Positions 34,359 through 43,924 of a stretch of DNA of 64,000 nt are shown one piece after another (the first letter of the stretch is position 1; each line of letters opens with the position of its first letter). The DNA is taken from positions 2,232,001-2,296,000 of the forward strand of contig NZ_JAUHQA010000001.1 of assembly GCF_030418295.1 (NCBI RefSeq), read 5' to 3'. The translations under genes were made by a program, and so were the position numbers. Origin of the DNA: Demequina muriae (GTDB taxonomy: Bacteria; Actinomycetota; Actinomycetes; Actinomycetales; Demequinaceae). The notes beneath the pieces are model-generated. The model was not told where the DNA came from, did no database searches, and was given only the letters and a program-made list of their open reading frames with translations.

Positions 34359-36601
34359 CCGATGCGGAATCGAGTGACGAGCAGATCGCTCAGGCGCGAC
34401 GACGGCCCGACCAGCAGGCTGAAGTCACCAGGCTCGACCCGGCGCACTCCGTTCGCATCCACCATCGTGCACGACGCGACCGGAATCTGGACCTCGACTC
34501 GTTCGGCATTCCCAGGCTCGACCCACACCTGACGGTACGCCTTGAGCTCACGATCCGCCCAGGTAGCGCTCGTCACCTCATCGCGCACGTAGGCCTGGAC
34601 GGTCTCGAGAGCGGCGCGATCGCCGGTGTTGGTGACCGTGACCTGAGCGAAGATCTGGTCCTCGGCGCCCTCGCGCGGCGGCATGATCTCCAGGTTCGAG
34701 TACTCGAGCGTCGTGTAGCTGCGCCCCTCGCCGAACACCCACTGCGGCTCCTGGGTGAGGTCGGCGTACCGGTAGCCGTGCTGGGCGTCGATCTGGTTGT
34801 AGAACGTGGGCTGCTGCCCGACGTGGCGGGGCCACGAGATCGGCAGCCGGCCGGTGGGCTCGATCTGGCCCAGGACCAGCTCGGCGATCGCGCGGCCCCC
34901 TGCCATGCCGGGGTTGGCCGCCCAGATGACGGCCGATGCGCGCTCGGCAGAGGCGGGCAGCACGTGCGGCTTGGAGGCGAGCACCACGAGAATCACGGGG
35001 GTGCCCGTCTCGACAAGCGCGTCGAGCAGGGCGGTCTGGCCGCCGAGCAGCTCGAGAGTGGCGGTGGACTTGCCCTCGCCGATCAGTTCGATGCGGTCGC
35101 CCAGGACGGCGACCACCACGTCGGCGTCGCGCGCCGCCTCCACTGCCTCGTCGATCAGGCCCTGGTCCGGATCGACCGGCATCGCGATGTGAGGGCGGGG
35201 CTGGCCGTCCGGGAAGAACTCGCCGGCCGGGTCGGGGCCGGTGGAGATGATGTCCGCACCGCGCGCATGGGTGACGTCCCAGCCGTCGGGGACCTGCGCG
35301 CGCAGGCCGTCCAGCACGGTGGTGATCATGTCTCGCGGCTGGCCGTCGGGCAGCCAGTCCGCCTGGCCGGAGCTGCCGGCCCAGTCGCCGAGCTGCGTCT
35401 GAGCGTCGTCCGCGTTGGGACCCACCACCGCGATGCGGCGAGGAGCGCCGTCGGGGTCCAGCGGGAGCAGGCCGTCGTTCTCGAGCAGCACGAGCGAGCG
35501 TCGCGACGCCTCGAGGCCGAGCTCGCGGTGAGAGGGCTGCGCAATGACCTCCTGCTGGCGCTCGACGTCGGGCAGCCGCGGGTCCTCAAACAGCCCGAGG
35601 TCGAACTTGAGGGTGAGGATGCGCGACACGGCTTCGTCGATGCGAGCCTCGTCGAGCAGTCCGCGTTCCACGGCCTCCTGGGCGCCCTCGAAGAACGAGG
35701 GCGTGGTCATGATCATGTCGTTGCCGGCGTTCACCGCCGCCGCTGAGGCCTCGGCGTAGTCGGGGTACATGCGCTGTTCGCGCACGAGGTTGCCCACGTT
35801 GTCCCAGTCGGTGATGAGCGTGCCGCCGTACTTCCACTCGCCGCGCAGGACGTCGTTCAGCAGCCAGTCGTTGACCGTGATCGGGGTGCCGTCGATGGAC
35901 TGGTAGCCGAGCATGAAGGTGGCGCATCCCTCGCGCGCCACGCGCTCGAACGGCGGCAGGTACCAGGAGCGAAGCTTGCGGCGGGAGATGTCAGCCTCGG
36001 ACGCGTCGCGGCCGCCCTGGGTCTCGGAGTAGCCGGCGAAGTGCTTCGCGGTGGCGAGAATGGCGGTGGGGTCGGCGAGGCCGTCGCCCTGGTATCCCGC
36101 GACCATCGCCGATGCCAGCTCGCCGAGCAGGAACGGGTCCTCCCCGAACGTCTCGGACACGCGGCCCCAGCGGAGGTCGCGGGCGATGCACAGCACGGGG
36201 GAGAAGGTCCAGTGGACACCGGTCGCCGCGACCTCGACTGCGGTCGCGCGTGCCACGCGGATGAGCAGGTCGCGGTCCCACGACGCCGCCAGCCCCAGCT
36301 GCGTCGGGTAGATCTCGGCGCCCTCCCAGAACGAGTGGCCGTGGATGCAGTCCTCGCCCACCAGGAGCGGGATGCGCAGACGGGTGTTCTCGACGAGGTC
36401 ACGAGCCTCGAGCACCCGTTCCGGCGAGGTGTGCAGAATCGAGCCGGCGTGGAAGTCGTTGACCAGGTGAGCGACGCCTTCCTTGGCGTTGAGCTGCATC
36501 ATCTGACCGACCTTCTCGGGCAGCGTCATGCGGGACACGAGGTCCGCGACGCGCTCAGCGGTCGTGAGAGTCGAGTCGAGGTAGGGGGCCGTGTCGTTCA
36601 C
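34355..36601 (-). CDS. Glycoside hydrolase family 3
   Basis: 748 residues. N-terminal TIM barrel with LVGEDCIHGHSFWEGAEIYP, KHFAGYSETQGGRD and the nucleophile aspartate in GTLITDWDN, an alpha/beta sandwich, then a fibronectin-III-like domain. No signal peptide, so a cytoplasmic beta-glucosidase/xylosidase-type enzyme is likely. I start at GTG 36601 with AAAGGA 5-8 bp upstream; the frame continues to 36670 across the TetR operator and is not coding. Divergent from the TetR gene. Confidence 0.93.
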   Translation of the reverse strand: MNDTAPYLDSTLTTAERVADLVSRMTLPEKVGQMMQLNAKEGVAHLVNDFHAGSILHTSPERVLEARDLVENTRLRIPLLVGEDCIHGHSFWEGAEIYPTQLGLAASWDRDLLIRVARATAVEVAATGVHWTFSPVLCIARDLRWGRVSETFGEDPFLLGELASAMVAGYQGDGLADPTAILATAKHFAGYSETQGGRDASEADISRRKLRSWYLPPFERVAREGCATFMLGYQSIDGTPITVNDWLLNDVLRGEWKYGGTLITDWDNVGNLVREQRMYPDYAEASAAAVNAGNDMIMTTPSFFEGAQEAVERGLLDEARIDEAVSRILTLKFDLGLFEDPRLPDVERQQEVIAQPSHRELGLEASRRSLVLLENDGLLPLDPDGAPRRIAVVGPNADDAQTQLGDWAGSSGQADWLPDGQPRDMITTVLDGLRAQVPDGWDVTHARGADIISTGPDPAGEFFPDGQPRPHIAMPVDPDQGLIDEAVEAARDADVVVAVLGDRIELIGEGKSTATLELLGGQTALLDALVETGTPVILVVLASKPHVLPASAERASAVIWAANPGMAGGRAIAELVLGQIEPTGRLPISWPRHVGQQPTFYNQIDAQHGYRYADLTQEPQWVFGEGRSYTTLEYSNLEIMPPREGAEDQIFAQVTVTNTGDRAALETVQAYVRDEVTSATWADRELKAYRQVWVEPGNAERVEVQIPVASCTMVDANGVRRVEPGDFSLLVGPSSRLSDLLVTRFRIG

Positions 36602-36640
36602 GCGTATCCTTTCGCCTTCCAGCGTTCTCACGGTAGCACC

Positions 36641-36662
36641 AAACCTACCGCGTGGTAAGTTT
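36641..36662. promoter_or_regulatory. Inverted repeat, likely TetR operator
   Basis: AAACCTACC-GCGT-GGTAAGTTT, 9-bp arms with one mismatch, lying 6 bp before the TetR ATG and 39 bp before the GH3 start, i.e. over both promoters. Classical arrangement for autoregulation plus control of the divergent operon. Confidence 0.7.
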
Positions 36663-36668
36663 GCCGCC

Positions 36669-37271
36669 ATGGACGCGGACCGGGACGGCGACGGCTATCA
36701 GAAGGGGCGCGACACGCGCGCCCAGATCCTGGATGCCGCGATGCGCCAGTTCGCCGTCAGCGGCTACCGCGGGAGCTCGCTACGAGACATCGCCGCGAGC
36801 GCCGGTCTCACACATCCGGGCCTGCTCTATCACTTCCCGACCAAGGCGTCCCTCCTCAGCGCCGTGCTCGAGTACCGCGACCGCGTCGACTCCCAGGACC
36901 GCCCGGTGCGGGGCGAGCTGGGGCTCGACGCGCTGCGCAGCATGGTCGCCTCGGCCCGTCACAACGAGACTCAGCGAGGCATCGTCGAACTGTTCGCCGT
37001 GCTCTCGGCCGAGGCCACGGGCACCGATCACCCCGCTCACGAGTACTTCGCGCGCCGCTACGCCACCCTGCTTGCCCGAGTGACCTCGGCCTATGAGGTG
37101 GCCCGCGACGAAGGCGCGCTGCGGCCCGGCATCGACCCCTCGGCGGCCGCCTCTCAGCTGGTCGCGCTGATGGACGGGCTGCAGGTGCAGTGGCTCATGG
37201 GCGCCAGGCCCACGCCGATGGGCGATCTCGTCAAGGCGCACATCGACGCGCAGCTCACGCGGCCGCTCTAG
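36669..37271 (+). CDS. TetR-family transcriptional regulator
   Basis: 200 residues; HTH around YRGSSLRDIAASAGLTHPGL followed by LYHFPTKASLL, then a divergent ligand domain. Starts at ATG 36669, almost leaderless (TAAGTT box 6 bp upstream). Probably represses the GH3-MFS operon in response to a sugar or glycoside. Confidence 0.92.
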   Translation: MDADRDGDGYQKGRDTRAQILDAAMRQFAVSGYRGSSLRDIAASAGLTHPGLLYHFPTKASLLSAVLEYRDRVDSQDRPVRGELGLDALRSMVASARHNETQRGIVELFAVLSAEATGTDHPAHEYFARRYATLLARVTSAYEVARDEGALRPGIDPSAAASQLVALMDGLQVQWLMGARPTPMGDLVKAHIDAQLTRPL

Positions 37272-37280
37272 CGCTCGCCG

Positions 37281-39233
37281 CTACGAGGTCGCGAGGCTCG
37301 CGAGCCACTCCTCATAGGCCCGCGTGCTGAACGGGCGGCCCAGGAAGTCCTCGATGAGGCGCGCCGCAGGGCGTGAGCCGCCTGGCGCCAGCACGGCGTC
37401 CCGGTAGCGTCGCGACCGGGTCTGGTCCAGGAGGTGCTCCGGATCGAACCCGGTGAAGAGATCCTTGGCGATGGACAGGCTCCACTGATACGTGTAGTAG
37501 CAGGCGGAATACGTGGTGAGGTGACCGAAGGACGCGTACTGGTGCGTCCCCTCGAGCGGGGTGCGCACGTCCAGCTCGCGCTCGATGGCGGCCGATGCGC
37601 TCGCGAGGTCCTCGGGGACGTCGCGGTGGAGTCGGTACGACAGCTGCGCGTACACGAGCTGGCGACAGGTCGTCAGGCCCGCCCCGAGGTCACGGCTCGC
37701 TCGTAGCGCCTCCACCAGCGTCGCGGGAATCGGCTCGCCGTCATCGTCGATCGCGAAGCGTGCCAGCACCTCATGAGTCCAGGCCCACTCCTCGAGCAGC
37801 TGCGACGGCGCCTCCACGAAGTCCCACTCGCCCTGCTCCGACAGTCCGGCGAGCCGCGAGTGCCGCACGCCACCGGAGAAGACGACGTGCAGCAGGTGAC
37901 CGAACTCGTGCAGGTACGTCTCGAGGTCATCGAACGTCATCCGACCGCGCGGGAAGTTGCACACCAGCGCAGCCTCGGGGAGGTGCTGGCCGCCGATCCC
38001 GGTGACGAGAGGGAAGCAGGCCATGTGGCCGTACTTCCCCGGGCGCGGATGCATGTCGAGGTAGATGCGGCCGATCGTGTCGCCGGCATCGACCACATCG
38101 AAGGCCTGGACATCGTCGTGCCACGAGGGAGCGTCGAACACCGGGGAGAAGCTCACGCCGAACAGCTCGGCCGTGAGCGCCAGGATCCCGTCGCGCACCC
38201 GCTGATAGTCGAGGTAGCGGCGCACCTCGCGGGCGTCGACGCCGAATCGCTCGGCCTTGAGAGTCTCGATGTAGAAGCGAGAGTCGGACACGAGCAGCGA
38301 AGTGGCGTCGGGCACGTCGCGACGCTTGCGCTCCAGCAGCATCGCCGCATCGGCCTCGCCTGCCGGCCTCGCGGCGGCCTCCACGCCCGTGAGGAACGCG
38401 TCGATGCCCGCTCCGTCCGTCATCATCATGCGAGCGGTCGCGTAGTCGGCCCAACCGCCGAACCCGAGCAGCCGCGCCTTCTCGTCTCGCAGGCGCAGCA
38501 GGCGGCTCAGCACCTCGTCATTCACGGGGTACGCGCGCTGGTAGTCGGCTCGCATGAGCGCCTCACGTGCGTCCGCATCGGTCGACATGTCGAGGAACGG
38601 GCCCAGGTCGGGGTAGTCCGTCGTGATCTCGATCAGGCCGTCCTCGCCTGCCGGGTGCGCCGCGACGTAGTCGTCGGGAAGGCCCGCGAGCGAGGACGGG
38701 GCGACACGGATGCTCCGGGTGTCCTCCCGAATGTTCTCGGAGAACTCGGTGGCGGCCGACGAGAGCGCGTCGTCGAGCTGCGCGAGCCGGTCGCGCTGAT
38801 CGGCACCGAGGTGTGCGCCGGCGAGCCTGAAGTCCGCCAGGATGAGGTCCCGCGCATAGGCGTCATCGCCCTCGAGAGCGGCACCGCTGAGGGCACCGGA
38901 CATGGCGGAGTACAGCGCAGGGTCGCCGTCGCGTGCCGTGCGGAACCGCTGCGTGCGCTGCTGCAGGTCGGTGCATCGCACGCGCACCTCCCGATCCGGA
39001 TGGACCTCCGAGATGCTCTCCATGAGCTGGTGCGCGTGGGTGAGCGCGATGTCGGCGTCGTTCCACGCCGTCAGCGCCTCCTCGGCGGTCGGCGCTCCAT
39101 CGGCGTCACCGGCCGTGAGCGTCCCCAGACGGGCGCGGGCCGTGTTGAGGCGCTCTGACACGTAGTTCTCGACGAAGGTCGTCCAGTCGGAGTCGGCAGC
39201 GGGAAAGGTCACGAAGGAGGGCGCTCGGCTCAT
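37281..39233 (-). CDS. M3-family zinc metallopeptidase
   Basis: 650 residues, thimet oligopeptidase/oligoendopeptidase fold; zinc site HEFGH at about residue 437 with the third ligand Glu in the downstream helix (EAPSQLLEEWAW). No signal peptide; degrades cytoplasmic oligopeptides. ATG 39233 is chosen because it begins a family-like N-terminus; upstream codons to 39572 cross the intergenic region. Confidence 0.92.
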   Translation of the reverse strand: MSRAPSFVTFPAADSDWTTFVENYVSERLNTARARLGTLTAGDADGAPTAEEALTAWNDADIALTHAHQLMESISEVHPDREVRVRCTDLQQRTQRFRTARDGDPALYSAMSGALSGAALEGDDAYARDLILADFRLAGAHLGADQRDRLAQLDDALSSAATEFSENIREDTRSIRVAPSSLAGLPDDYVAAHPAGEDGLIEITTDYPDLGPFLDMSTDADAREALMRADYQRAYPVNDEVLSRLLRLRDEKARLLGFGGWADYATARMMMTDGAGIDAFLTGVEAAARPAGEADAAMLLERKRRDVPDATSLLVSDSRFYIETLKAERFGVDAREVRRYLDYQRVRDGILALTAELFGVSFSPVFDAPSWHDDVQAFDVVDAGDTIGRIYLDMHPRPGKYGHMACFPLVTGIGGQHLPEAALVCNFPRGRMTFDDLETYLHEFGHLLHVVFSGGVRHSRLAGLSEQGEWDFVEAPSQLLEEWAWTHEVLARFAIDDDGEPIPATLVEALRASRDLGAGLTTCRQLVYAQLSYRLHRDVPEDLASASAAIERELDVRTPLEGTHQYASFGHLTTYSACYYTYQWSLSIAKDLFTGFDPEHLLDQTRSRRYRDAVLAPGGSRPAARLIEDFLGRPFSTRAYEEWLASLATS

Positions 39234-39395
39234 GGCGACGACTGTACTCCCGGGACGTTGGTCCCCCAGGGGCCGCAGAACCCGGCCAAGGCGCGACGAC
39301 ACCCTGTCGTTCCGTGCGATCCCACCGCACTTTCTGGGTCCGTGTTCGCTACGGTCAGGAGCGTACGACCTACTCTGACCCCGAGGAGCACTGTC

Positions 39396-39974
39396 ATGGC
39401 TGCAATGGAGCACAACGACGAACACGCGACCGGACAAGTGGGGTCGCGTACGGGCTGGATCTTCCTCAGCCTCACCCGCATCGCGATCGGCTGGATCTTC
39501 CTGTGGGCATTCCTGGACAAGCTGTTCGGTCTGGGATTCTCGACGTGTCGTCAGGACGACGGCTCGATCCAAGTCATGTGCGAGCGCGCATGGCTCGAAG
39601 GCGGCGCCGTGACGGAGGGCTACCTGGCCTCATCGTCCGGCCCGTTCGCCGACTTCTTCATCGGTCTCGCCGACCAGCGCTGGACGGACTGGGGCTTCAT
39701 GATCGGTCTCGCCGGCGTGGGCCTCGCGCTCATCCTGGGCATCGGCACCCGCATCGCTGCGGTCGCAGGATCGCTGCTGCTCGCCATGATGTACGTGTCG
39801 CACGCGTGGCCGAACGCTGGCGGCAACGCCAACAACCCGTTCATGGACGACCACATCCTGCAGATCCTCGCGATCATCGCGATCGTGCTGCTCGAGCGCA
39901 CCTGGCAGGCCGTGGGCCTGGGCAACTGGTGGCGCAAGCTGTCGATCGTGCAGAAGAACCGCTGGCTCGTCTAG
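39396..39974 (+). CDS. DoxX-like membrane protein
   Basis: 192 residues, four spans: LTRIAIGWIFLWAFLDKLFG, GFMIGLAGVGLALILGIGT, AVAGSLLLAMMYVSHAWP, DHILQILAIIAIVLLERTW. This is the DoxX/TQO small-subunit pattern; an insert with two Cys (TCRQDD, MCERAW) faces one side of the membrane. Possibly linked to quinone or thiol redox chemistry. Start ATG 39396 with GAGGAG upstream; the frame before it is not coding. Confidence 0.85.
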   Translation: MAAMEHNDEHATGQVGSRTGWIFLSLTRIAIGWIFLWAFLDKLFGLGFSTCRQDDGSIQVMCERAWLEGGAVTEGYLASSSGPFADFFIGLADQRWTDWGFMIGLAGVGLALILGIGTRIAAVAGSLLLAMMYVSHAWPNAGGNANNPFMDDHILQILAIIAIVLLERTWQAVGLGNWWRKLSIVQKNRWLV

Positions 39975-39987
39975 TTCTCGCTCGCTG

Positions 39988-40019
39988 GTGCGGCTCGCGC
40001 CCTCAGGCGCGCGCCGCAC
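39988..40019. terminator. Bidirectional hairpin between convergent genes
   Basis: GTGCGGC (39988-39994) pairs with GCCGCAC (40013-40019) and, inside a 2x2 internal loop, GCGCC pairs with GGCGC around CTCA. It spans the end of the SGNH gene (stop in the loop) and follows the DoxX stop by 14 bp; it could end transcription from both sides. Confidence 0.55.
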
Positions 40020-40779
40020 CGCGCAGCCGCGACCGTCTCTCCTCGAGCATCTCGTGCGCGACGGCTTGAGCCACCTGCGGAATGAGATCGCGGCTGCGGC
40101 GTGCCGCCCACGGTGCTCCCTTCCGCATCAGCCACCAGGCCCGCTCCGTCGTACGCGGAGGCACGGGTGGGGAGTCGATGGGCGCGACTGCCGCCCACCA
40201 CGGTGCCACGCGTTCCAGAGCGGCGGCGGCGATGGCGCGGTGCCCCAGCGGCGAGGGGTGGATGCGATCGATGTGCCATGCCGACCGGCCGGCCTGGCGA
40301 AACACCGTCGCTCCGTCGATGACGAGGGTTCCTGTCGCCTCAGCAGCCCCACGAATCGCCCCGTTGAGCGCGTGGACCCGCCTCGCCATGACGGCGCCCA
40401 CCGCGGCCGGGAGCAGGTCGAACAATCCGATCCGGTCGATCGTCACCGTGACCACCACGCAGCCCGGACCTGACAGCCGCTCCCACGCCGCTCTGAGCGT
40501 GAGCTCGACGGCGATCGGGTCGAAGTCTCCGCGGAGCACGTCGTTTCCGCCCGCGGTGACCAGCACCACATCGGGCCGCGCCGCGATGGCCGCATCGAGC
40601 TGCGCTCCGTGGAGGTCGCGCACCCTGGTGCCGTTCGCCGCGAGGTTCAGGTAGGTCGCCGCGCCGAGGGCGCGGGCCGTGTGCGCCGCCCATCCCACGT
40701 CGCCCCGCGCATCCTGGACGCCGTCGCCCACCCCCAGGGTGATGGAGTCCCCGATCGCGACGACCACAGGTACGGGCAC
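40003..40779 (-). CDS. SGNH/GDSL hydrolase (second)
   Basis: 258 residues: AIGDSITLGVGDG (Ser nucleophile), NLAANGTRV, VTAGGNDVL, and DRIHPSPLGH with catalytic Asp-His. I start at GTG 40779, which has GGAGGA with 5-bp spacing, 17 bp after the glycosyltransferase stop, rather than the longer frame to 40860. A basic C-terminal tail follows. Operon with two glycosyltransferases, so a role on a glycolipid or cell-surface glycan is possible. Confidence 0.88.
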   Translation of the reverse strand: MPVPVVVAIGDSITLGVGDGVQDARGDVGWAAHTARALGAATYLNLAANGTRVRDLHGAQLDAAIAARPDVVLVTAGGNDVLRGDFDPIAVELTLRAAWERLSGPGCVVVTVTIDRIGLFDLLPAAVGAVMARRVHALNGAIRGAAEATGTLVIDGATVFRQAGRSAWHIDRIHPSPLGHRAIAAAALERVAPWWAAVAPIDSPPVPPRTTERAWWLMRKGAPWAARRSRDLIPQVAQAVAHEMLEERRSRLRGAARA

Positions 40780-40795
40780 GGGGGTCCTCCGTCCG

Positions 40796-41986
40796 TCAGT
40801 GCCCGGAGCGGGCTCTCTCCCGGGCACGGCGCCGCCCCGCCGCACCGGTGTGCGGGTCAAGGTCGGCGCCGAGTGCGCGGGTATGAAGCGCGAGCATCAA
40901 CTCGACGGTGGCGGACCAGGGCATGGTCTCTGCTCGTGCGCGGGCTGCGGCGCGGCGCGTGGGCTCGTCGCGGTCGAGCACTCGCTCGATCGCATCCGCA
41001 AACGCCTCAGGGGTGCCCTCCGCCGGTTCGCCGCCATAGCCGACGACCTCGGGGAGCGCCGATGCGGCGTTCACCACGGCGGGGGTGCCGGAGGCGAGGG
41101 CCTCGAGCGCTGCGAGGCCGAACGTCTCGATGGGGCCCGGCGCGATCACCGCATCGGCGGTCGCGAGCAGGCGGGCGAAACGCGACCGGCCCTTGACGAA
41201 CCCGAGGAAGTCCACGGGCAGCCCGGCGGCGTCGGCGCGGACCGCGGACTCGATCGCGCCAGTGCCGGCGCTCAGCAGCCGTACCCGTCGCCCCCGTTCC
41301 GTGAGGACGCGGACTGCGCCGACGGCGAGGTCGGGCCTCTTCTCGGCGGACAGTCGCGACGCCATCAGCAGCAGCGCCTCGCCCGGCTCGGCCACCTCGG
41401 CGCGGAGCGCGGCGTCGTGATGCGAGGGGTGAAACCGGTCGAGGTCGACCCCCAGCGGGACATGAGCGATCTCCCGACCGATGCGGGCGAACTCCTCGGC
41501 GGCGTAGTCCGTGGTGCAGACGATCGTCGCGAATCGACGCGAGGTGCCCCTGTTGTGGGCATCAGCGATGCGACCGAGGGGGAGGACGCCTCCGAGCCAC
41601 CCCGGCAGGTGCGACGCCAGCGCACCGTCAGCACGCTCGTGAGCGAAGAAGGCGCTCGGGACGCCGCGGCGGGCCGCCCAGGTGCCAAGGCCGCGCAGGG
41701 TGGTGCGATCGGACACCTCGAGCACGTCCGGCGAGAATCCGGTGAGGATCTCGCGGACCTGCGCCACGCGCGAGATCACCCGGTAGCCGCCGGAGAGAGG
41801 CAGCACTGGGCTCGCGACCGAGACCCGCCGCCCGTACTCGGTCTCCTCGTCCGCATCGTGCGGGCCCGGCACCACCATGAGGAACTCGTGGCCGCGCTCG
41901 CGGTAGCCGCGTCCCAGCTCGTGCATCGCGGTGCGGAGGCCTCCCGAGGTGGGGCCATAGAAGTTCGCGATGTGCGCGATCCTCAT
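40796..41986 (-). CDS. GT4 glycosyltransferase
   Basis: 396 residues, GT-B fold; N-terminal IANFYGPTSGGLRTAMHELG, acceptor-side YRERGHEFLMVVPG, donor site with EX7E (ETFGLAALE) and ASGTPAVV. Resembles actinobacterial mannosyltransferases acting on phosphatidylinositol mannosides or related glycolipids. ATG 41986 overlaps the stop of the MgtA-like gene. Confidence 0.9.
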   Translation of the reverse strand: MRIAHIANFYGPTSGGLRTAMHELGRGYRERGHEFLMVVPGPHDADEETEYGRRVSVASPVLPLSGGYRVISRVAQVREILTGFSPDVLEVSDRTTLRGLGTWAARRGVPSAFFAHERADGALASHLPGWLGGVLPLGRIADAHNRGTSRRFATIVCTTDYAAEEFARIGREIAHVPLGVDLDRFHPSHHDAALRAEVAEPGEALLLMASRLSAEKRPDLAVGAVRVLTERGRRVRLLSAGTGAIESAVRADAAGLPVDFLGFVKGRSRFARLLATADAVIAPGPIETFGLAALEALASGTPAVVNAASALPEVVGYGGEPAEGTPEAFADAIERVLDRDEPTRRAAARARAETMPWSATVELMLALHTRALGADLDPHTGAAGRRRARERARSGH

Positions 41987-43152
41987 GGCTCGACCACGTC
42001 GTGCTCGAGGATGTCCCACGGGCGCACCGGCGTCGCGTCGTGGGAGCGGATCGCCTCTTCGTAGTAGCCGATGAGGGTGTCGCACACGCGCGGCCAGGTG
42101 CGGTCCTCCACGGACACTCTGGCGTTCGCGGAGAAGCGTTCGCGGCGTTCGGTGTCGGAGACGAGCGTGCGCACCCCCGCGACCATCAGGTCGAGCCGGC
42201 CGGGGGTGTAGAGGTAGCCCGTGTGGTCCGTGTCGACAAGATCGATGGGTCCGCCGCGGCGTGGTGCGACCACGGGGACGCCCGAGGCGTGCGCCTCCTG
42301 AATGGTCTGACAGAAGGTCTCGAGCTCTCCGCAATGCACGAACACGTCCAGGCTCGCGAGCGCGCGCGCCAACTCGTCGCCCGCGAGGAAGCCGGTGAAG
42401 ACCGCGTCGGGCATCAGCGTCTCGAGACGGGATCGCGAGGGGCCGTCGCCGATGATCACCACGCGAATGCCCTCGACGTCGGTGAGCCGGGCGAGATCTT
42501 CGACGCGCTTCTCGGCCGCGAGCCGGCCCGCGTATCCCACGATCACCTCGCCGTTCGGCGCCCAGCGCGCGCGAAGGTCAGCATCCTGGCGGTCGGGCCG
42601 GAACCGCGCGGTGTCGACTCCGCGCGGCCACAGTCGCAGTCGCGGGACGCCCAGCTGCTCGAGCTGGCGCATCGCGTACGTGGATGGCGCCAGTGTGAGG
42701 TCGGCCCGCGCGTGGATGTTGAGGACTCGGTTCCACAGGAGAGGCTCGCCCCACGCGGCGTTGTAGCTTCCCGCGTAGCTGGGGACCTCGGTCTGATAGA
42801 TGGCGACGGTGGGAAGGTCCAGCTCATTCGCTGCGCGAATCGCGGACCAGCCGAGCATGAACGGGGATGCGAGGTGCACCACGTCCGGCTCGAAGTCGTC
42901 GAGCATGCGGCCGATGCGCGCCGACCCTGACAGCGACACCCTCACATCGTCGTAGCCCGGCCAGCCCATCGACGGCAGTCGCTTCACGGTCGCGGAGCCG
43001 TAGCGGATCGGTCCCGCCGAGCCCTTCGCCTCGGGGGCGATGACGAGCGCTTCATCCCCGCGCGCCGTCAGGTGCTCGATGACGCGCAGGAGCGAGTGCG
43101 TCACGCCGTTCGCATGCGGCAGGAACGACTCGGCGACCAGTGCGACTTTCAC
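41983..43152 (-). CDS. MgtA-like alpha-mannosyltransferase (GT4)
   Basis: 389 residues. VALVAESFLPHANGVTHSLL at the N-terminus and the EX7E donor motif (ETFCQTIQE) followed by ASGVPVVAP strongly resemble the GDP-mannose-dependent mannosyltransferase MgtA of mycobacteria and corynebacteria, which acts on a glucuronosyl diacylglycerol anchor. GTG start 43152 (frame runs much further upstream through the CopC gene, as a shadow). First gene of the GT-GT-SGNH operon. Confidence 0.88.
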   Translation of the reverse strand: MKVALVAESFLPHANGVTHSLLRVIEHLTARGDEALVIAPEAKGSAGPIRYGSATVKRLPSMGWPGYDDVRVSLSGSARIGRMLDDFEPDVVHLASPFMLGWSAIRAANELDLPTVAIYQTEVPSYAGSYNAAWGEPLLWNRVLNIHARADLTLAPSTYAMRQLEQLGVPRLRLWPRGVDTARFRPDRQDADLRARWAPNGEVIVGYAGRLAAEKRVEDLARLTDVEGIRVVIIGDGPSRSRLETLMPDAVFTGFLAGDELARALASLDVFVHCGELETFCQTIQEAHASGVPVVAPRRGGPIDLVDTDHTGYLYTPGRLDLMVAGVRTLVSDTERRERFSANARVSVEDRTWPRVCDTLIGYYEEAIRSHDATPVRPWDILEHDVVEP

Positions 43153-43281
43153 GCCACCATTGTCGCCGTCAGGGTGCACCGCGGCGAGCCTGAGCGCTCC
43201 GAATGTCCCGTGAACATTGAGTGTCGGCGGGATGACGGCGCTGGGGGAATCGCATGCGGCGGGAGTGGGACACTGGGAGCT

Positions 43282-43893
43282 ATGCCCATCGATGTCCGCG
43301 CCCTCGCTCGTCCGTTGCTCGTTCTCGCCGCAGCCGCAGTGCTCGTCCTCACGTGGGGCTCGCCCGCGTCTGCGCACACCGAGCTGCGAGCCACGACTCC
43401 GGAGCAGGGATCGACGGTCGACCAGCTGTCCGAGGTGCGGCTCGAGTTCACGGGCGACCTGCTCGAGATCGGCGCCGAGCTCACCCTCGTCGATGCTGCG
43501 GGCACCGAGCACGAGCTGGTGCCCCAGTTCCCGTCGGCGAATGCCGTCACGGGGACCGTCGAGGACGAGGTCGCCGCGGGCGACGCGGAGCTGCGCTGGC
43601 GCATCGTCGCCGAGGACGGGCACCCGATCGAAGGAGTGCTCGCCTTCACGTACGCCGGCCCAGTCGAGACCGAGACGCCGGTGGAGAGCCCCACACCCGC
43701 AGACGATGAGCCCATCGGCGAGGAGGTGGCGACGTCCTCGACTCCCGAGGCCACACCGTCCCCGACCGCGCCTGCCGACCCTGACTCGGGCGCGCCCGAG
43801 GACATCCCGGCGTGGGTCCTCCCGCTCCTGGGAGTGGTCGCCGCGGGCGGCGCGCTCGTGGCGATCCTCGCCGCCAGGGCCCGGCAGCGATGA
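43282..43893 (+). CDS. CopC-domain exported protein
   Basis: 203 residues: signal peptide with hydrophobic core LLVLAAAAVLVLTW cut after ASA, mature N-terminus HTELRATTPEQGSTV with the copper-type N-terminal His, CopC beta domain ending in AEDGHPIEGVLAFTYA (second His), a Pro/Thr/Glu linker and a C-terminal membrane span before RARQR. Anchored copper-binding or periplasmic-side protein. GGGAG precedes ATG 43282. Confidence 0.9.
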   Translation: MPIDVRALARPLLVLAAAAVLVLTWGSPASAHTELRATTPEQGSTVDQLSEVRLEFTGDLLEIGAELTLVDAAGTEHELVPQFPSANAVTGTVEDEVAAGDAELRWRIVAEDGHPIEGVLAFTYAGPVETETPVESPTPADDEPIGEEVATSSTPEATPSPTAPADPDSGAPEDIPAWVLPLLGVVAAGGALVAILAARARQR

Positions 43894-43924
43894 CGCGCCC
43901 CGCCGCAGCACTCGCCGGATCCTC

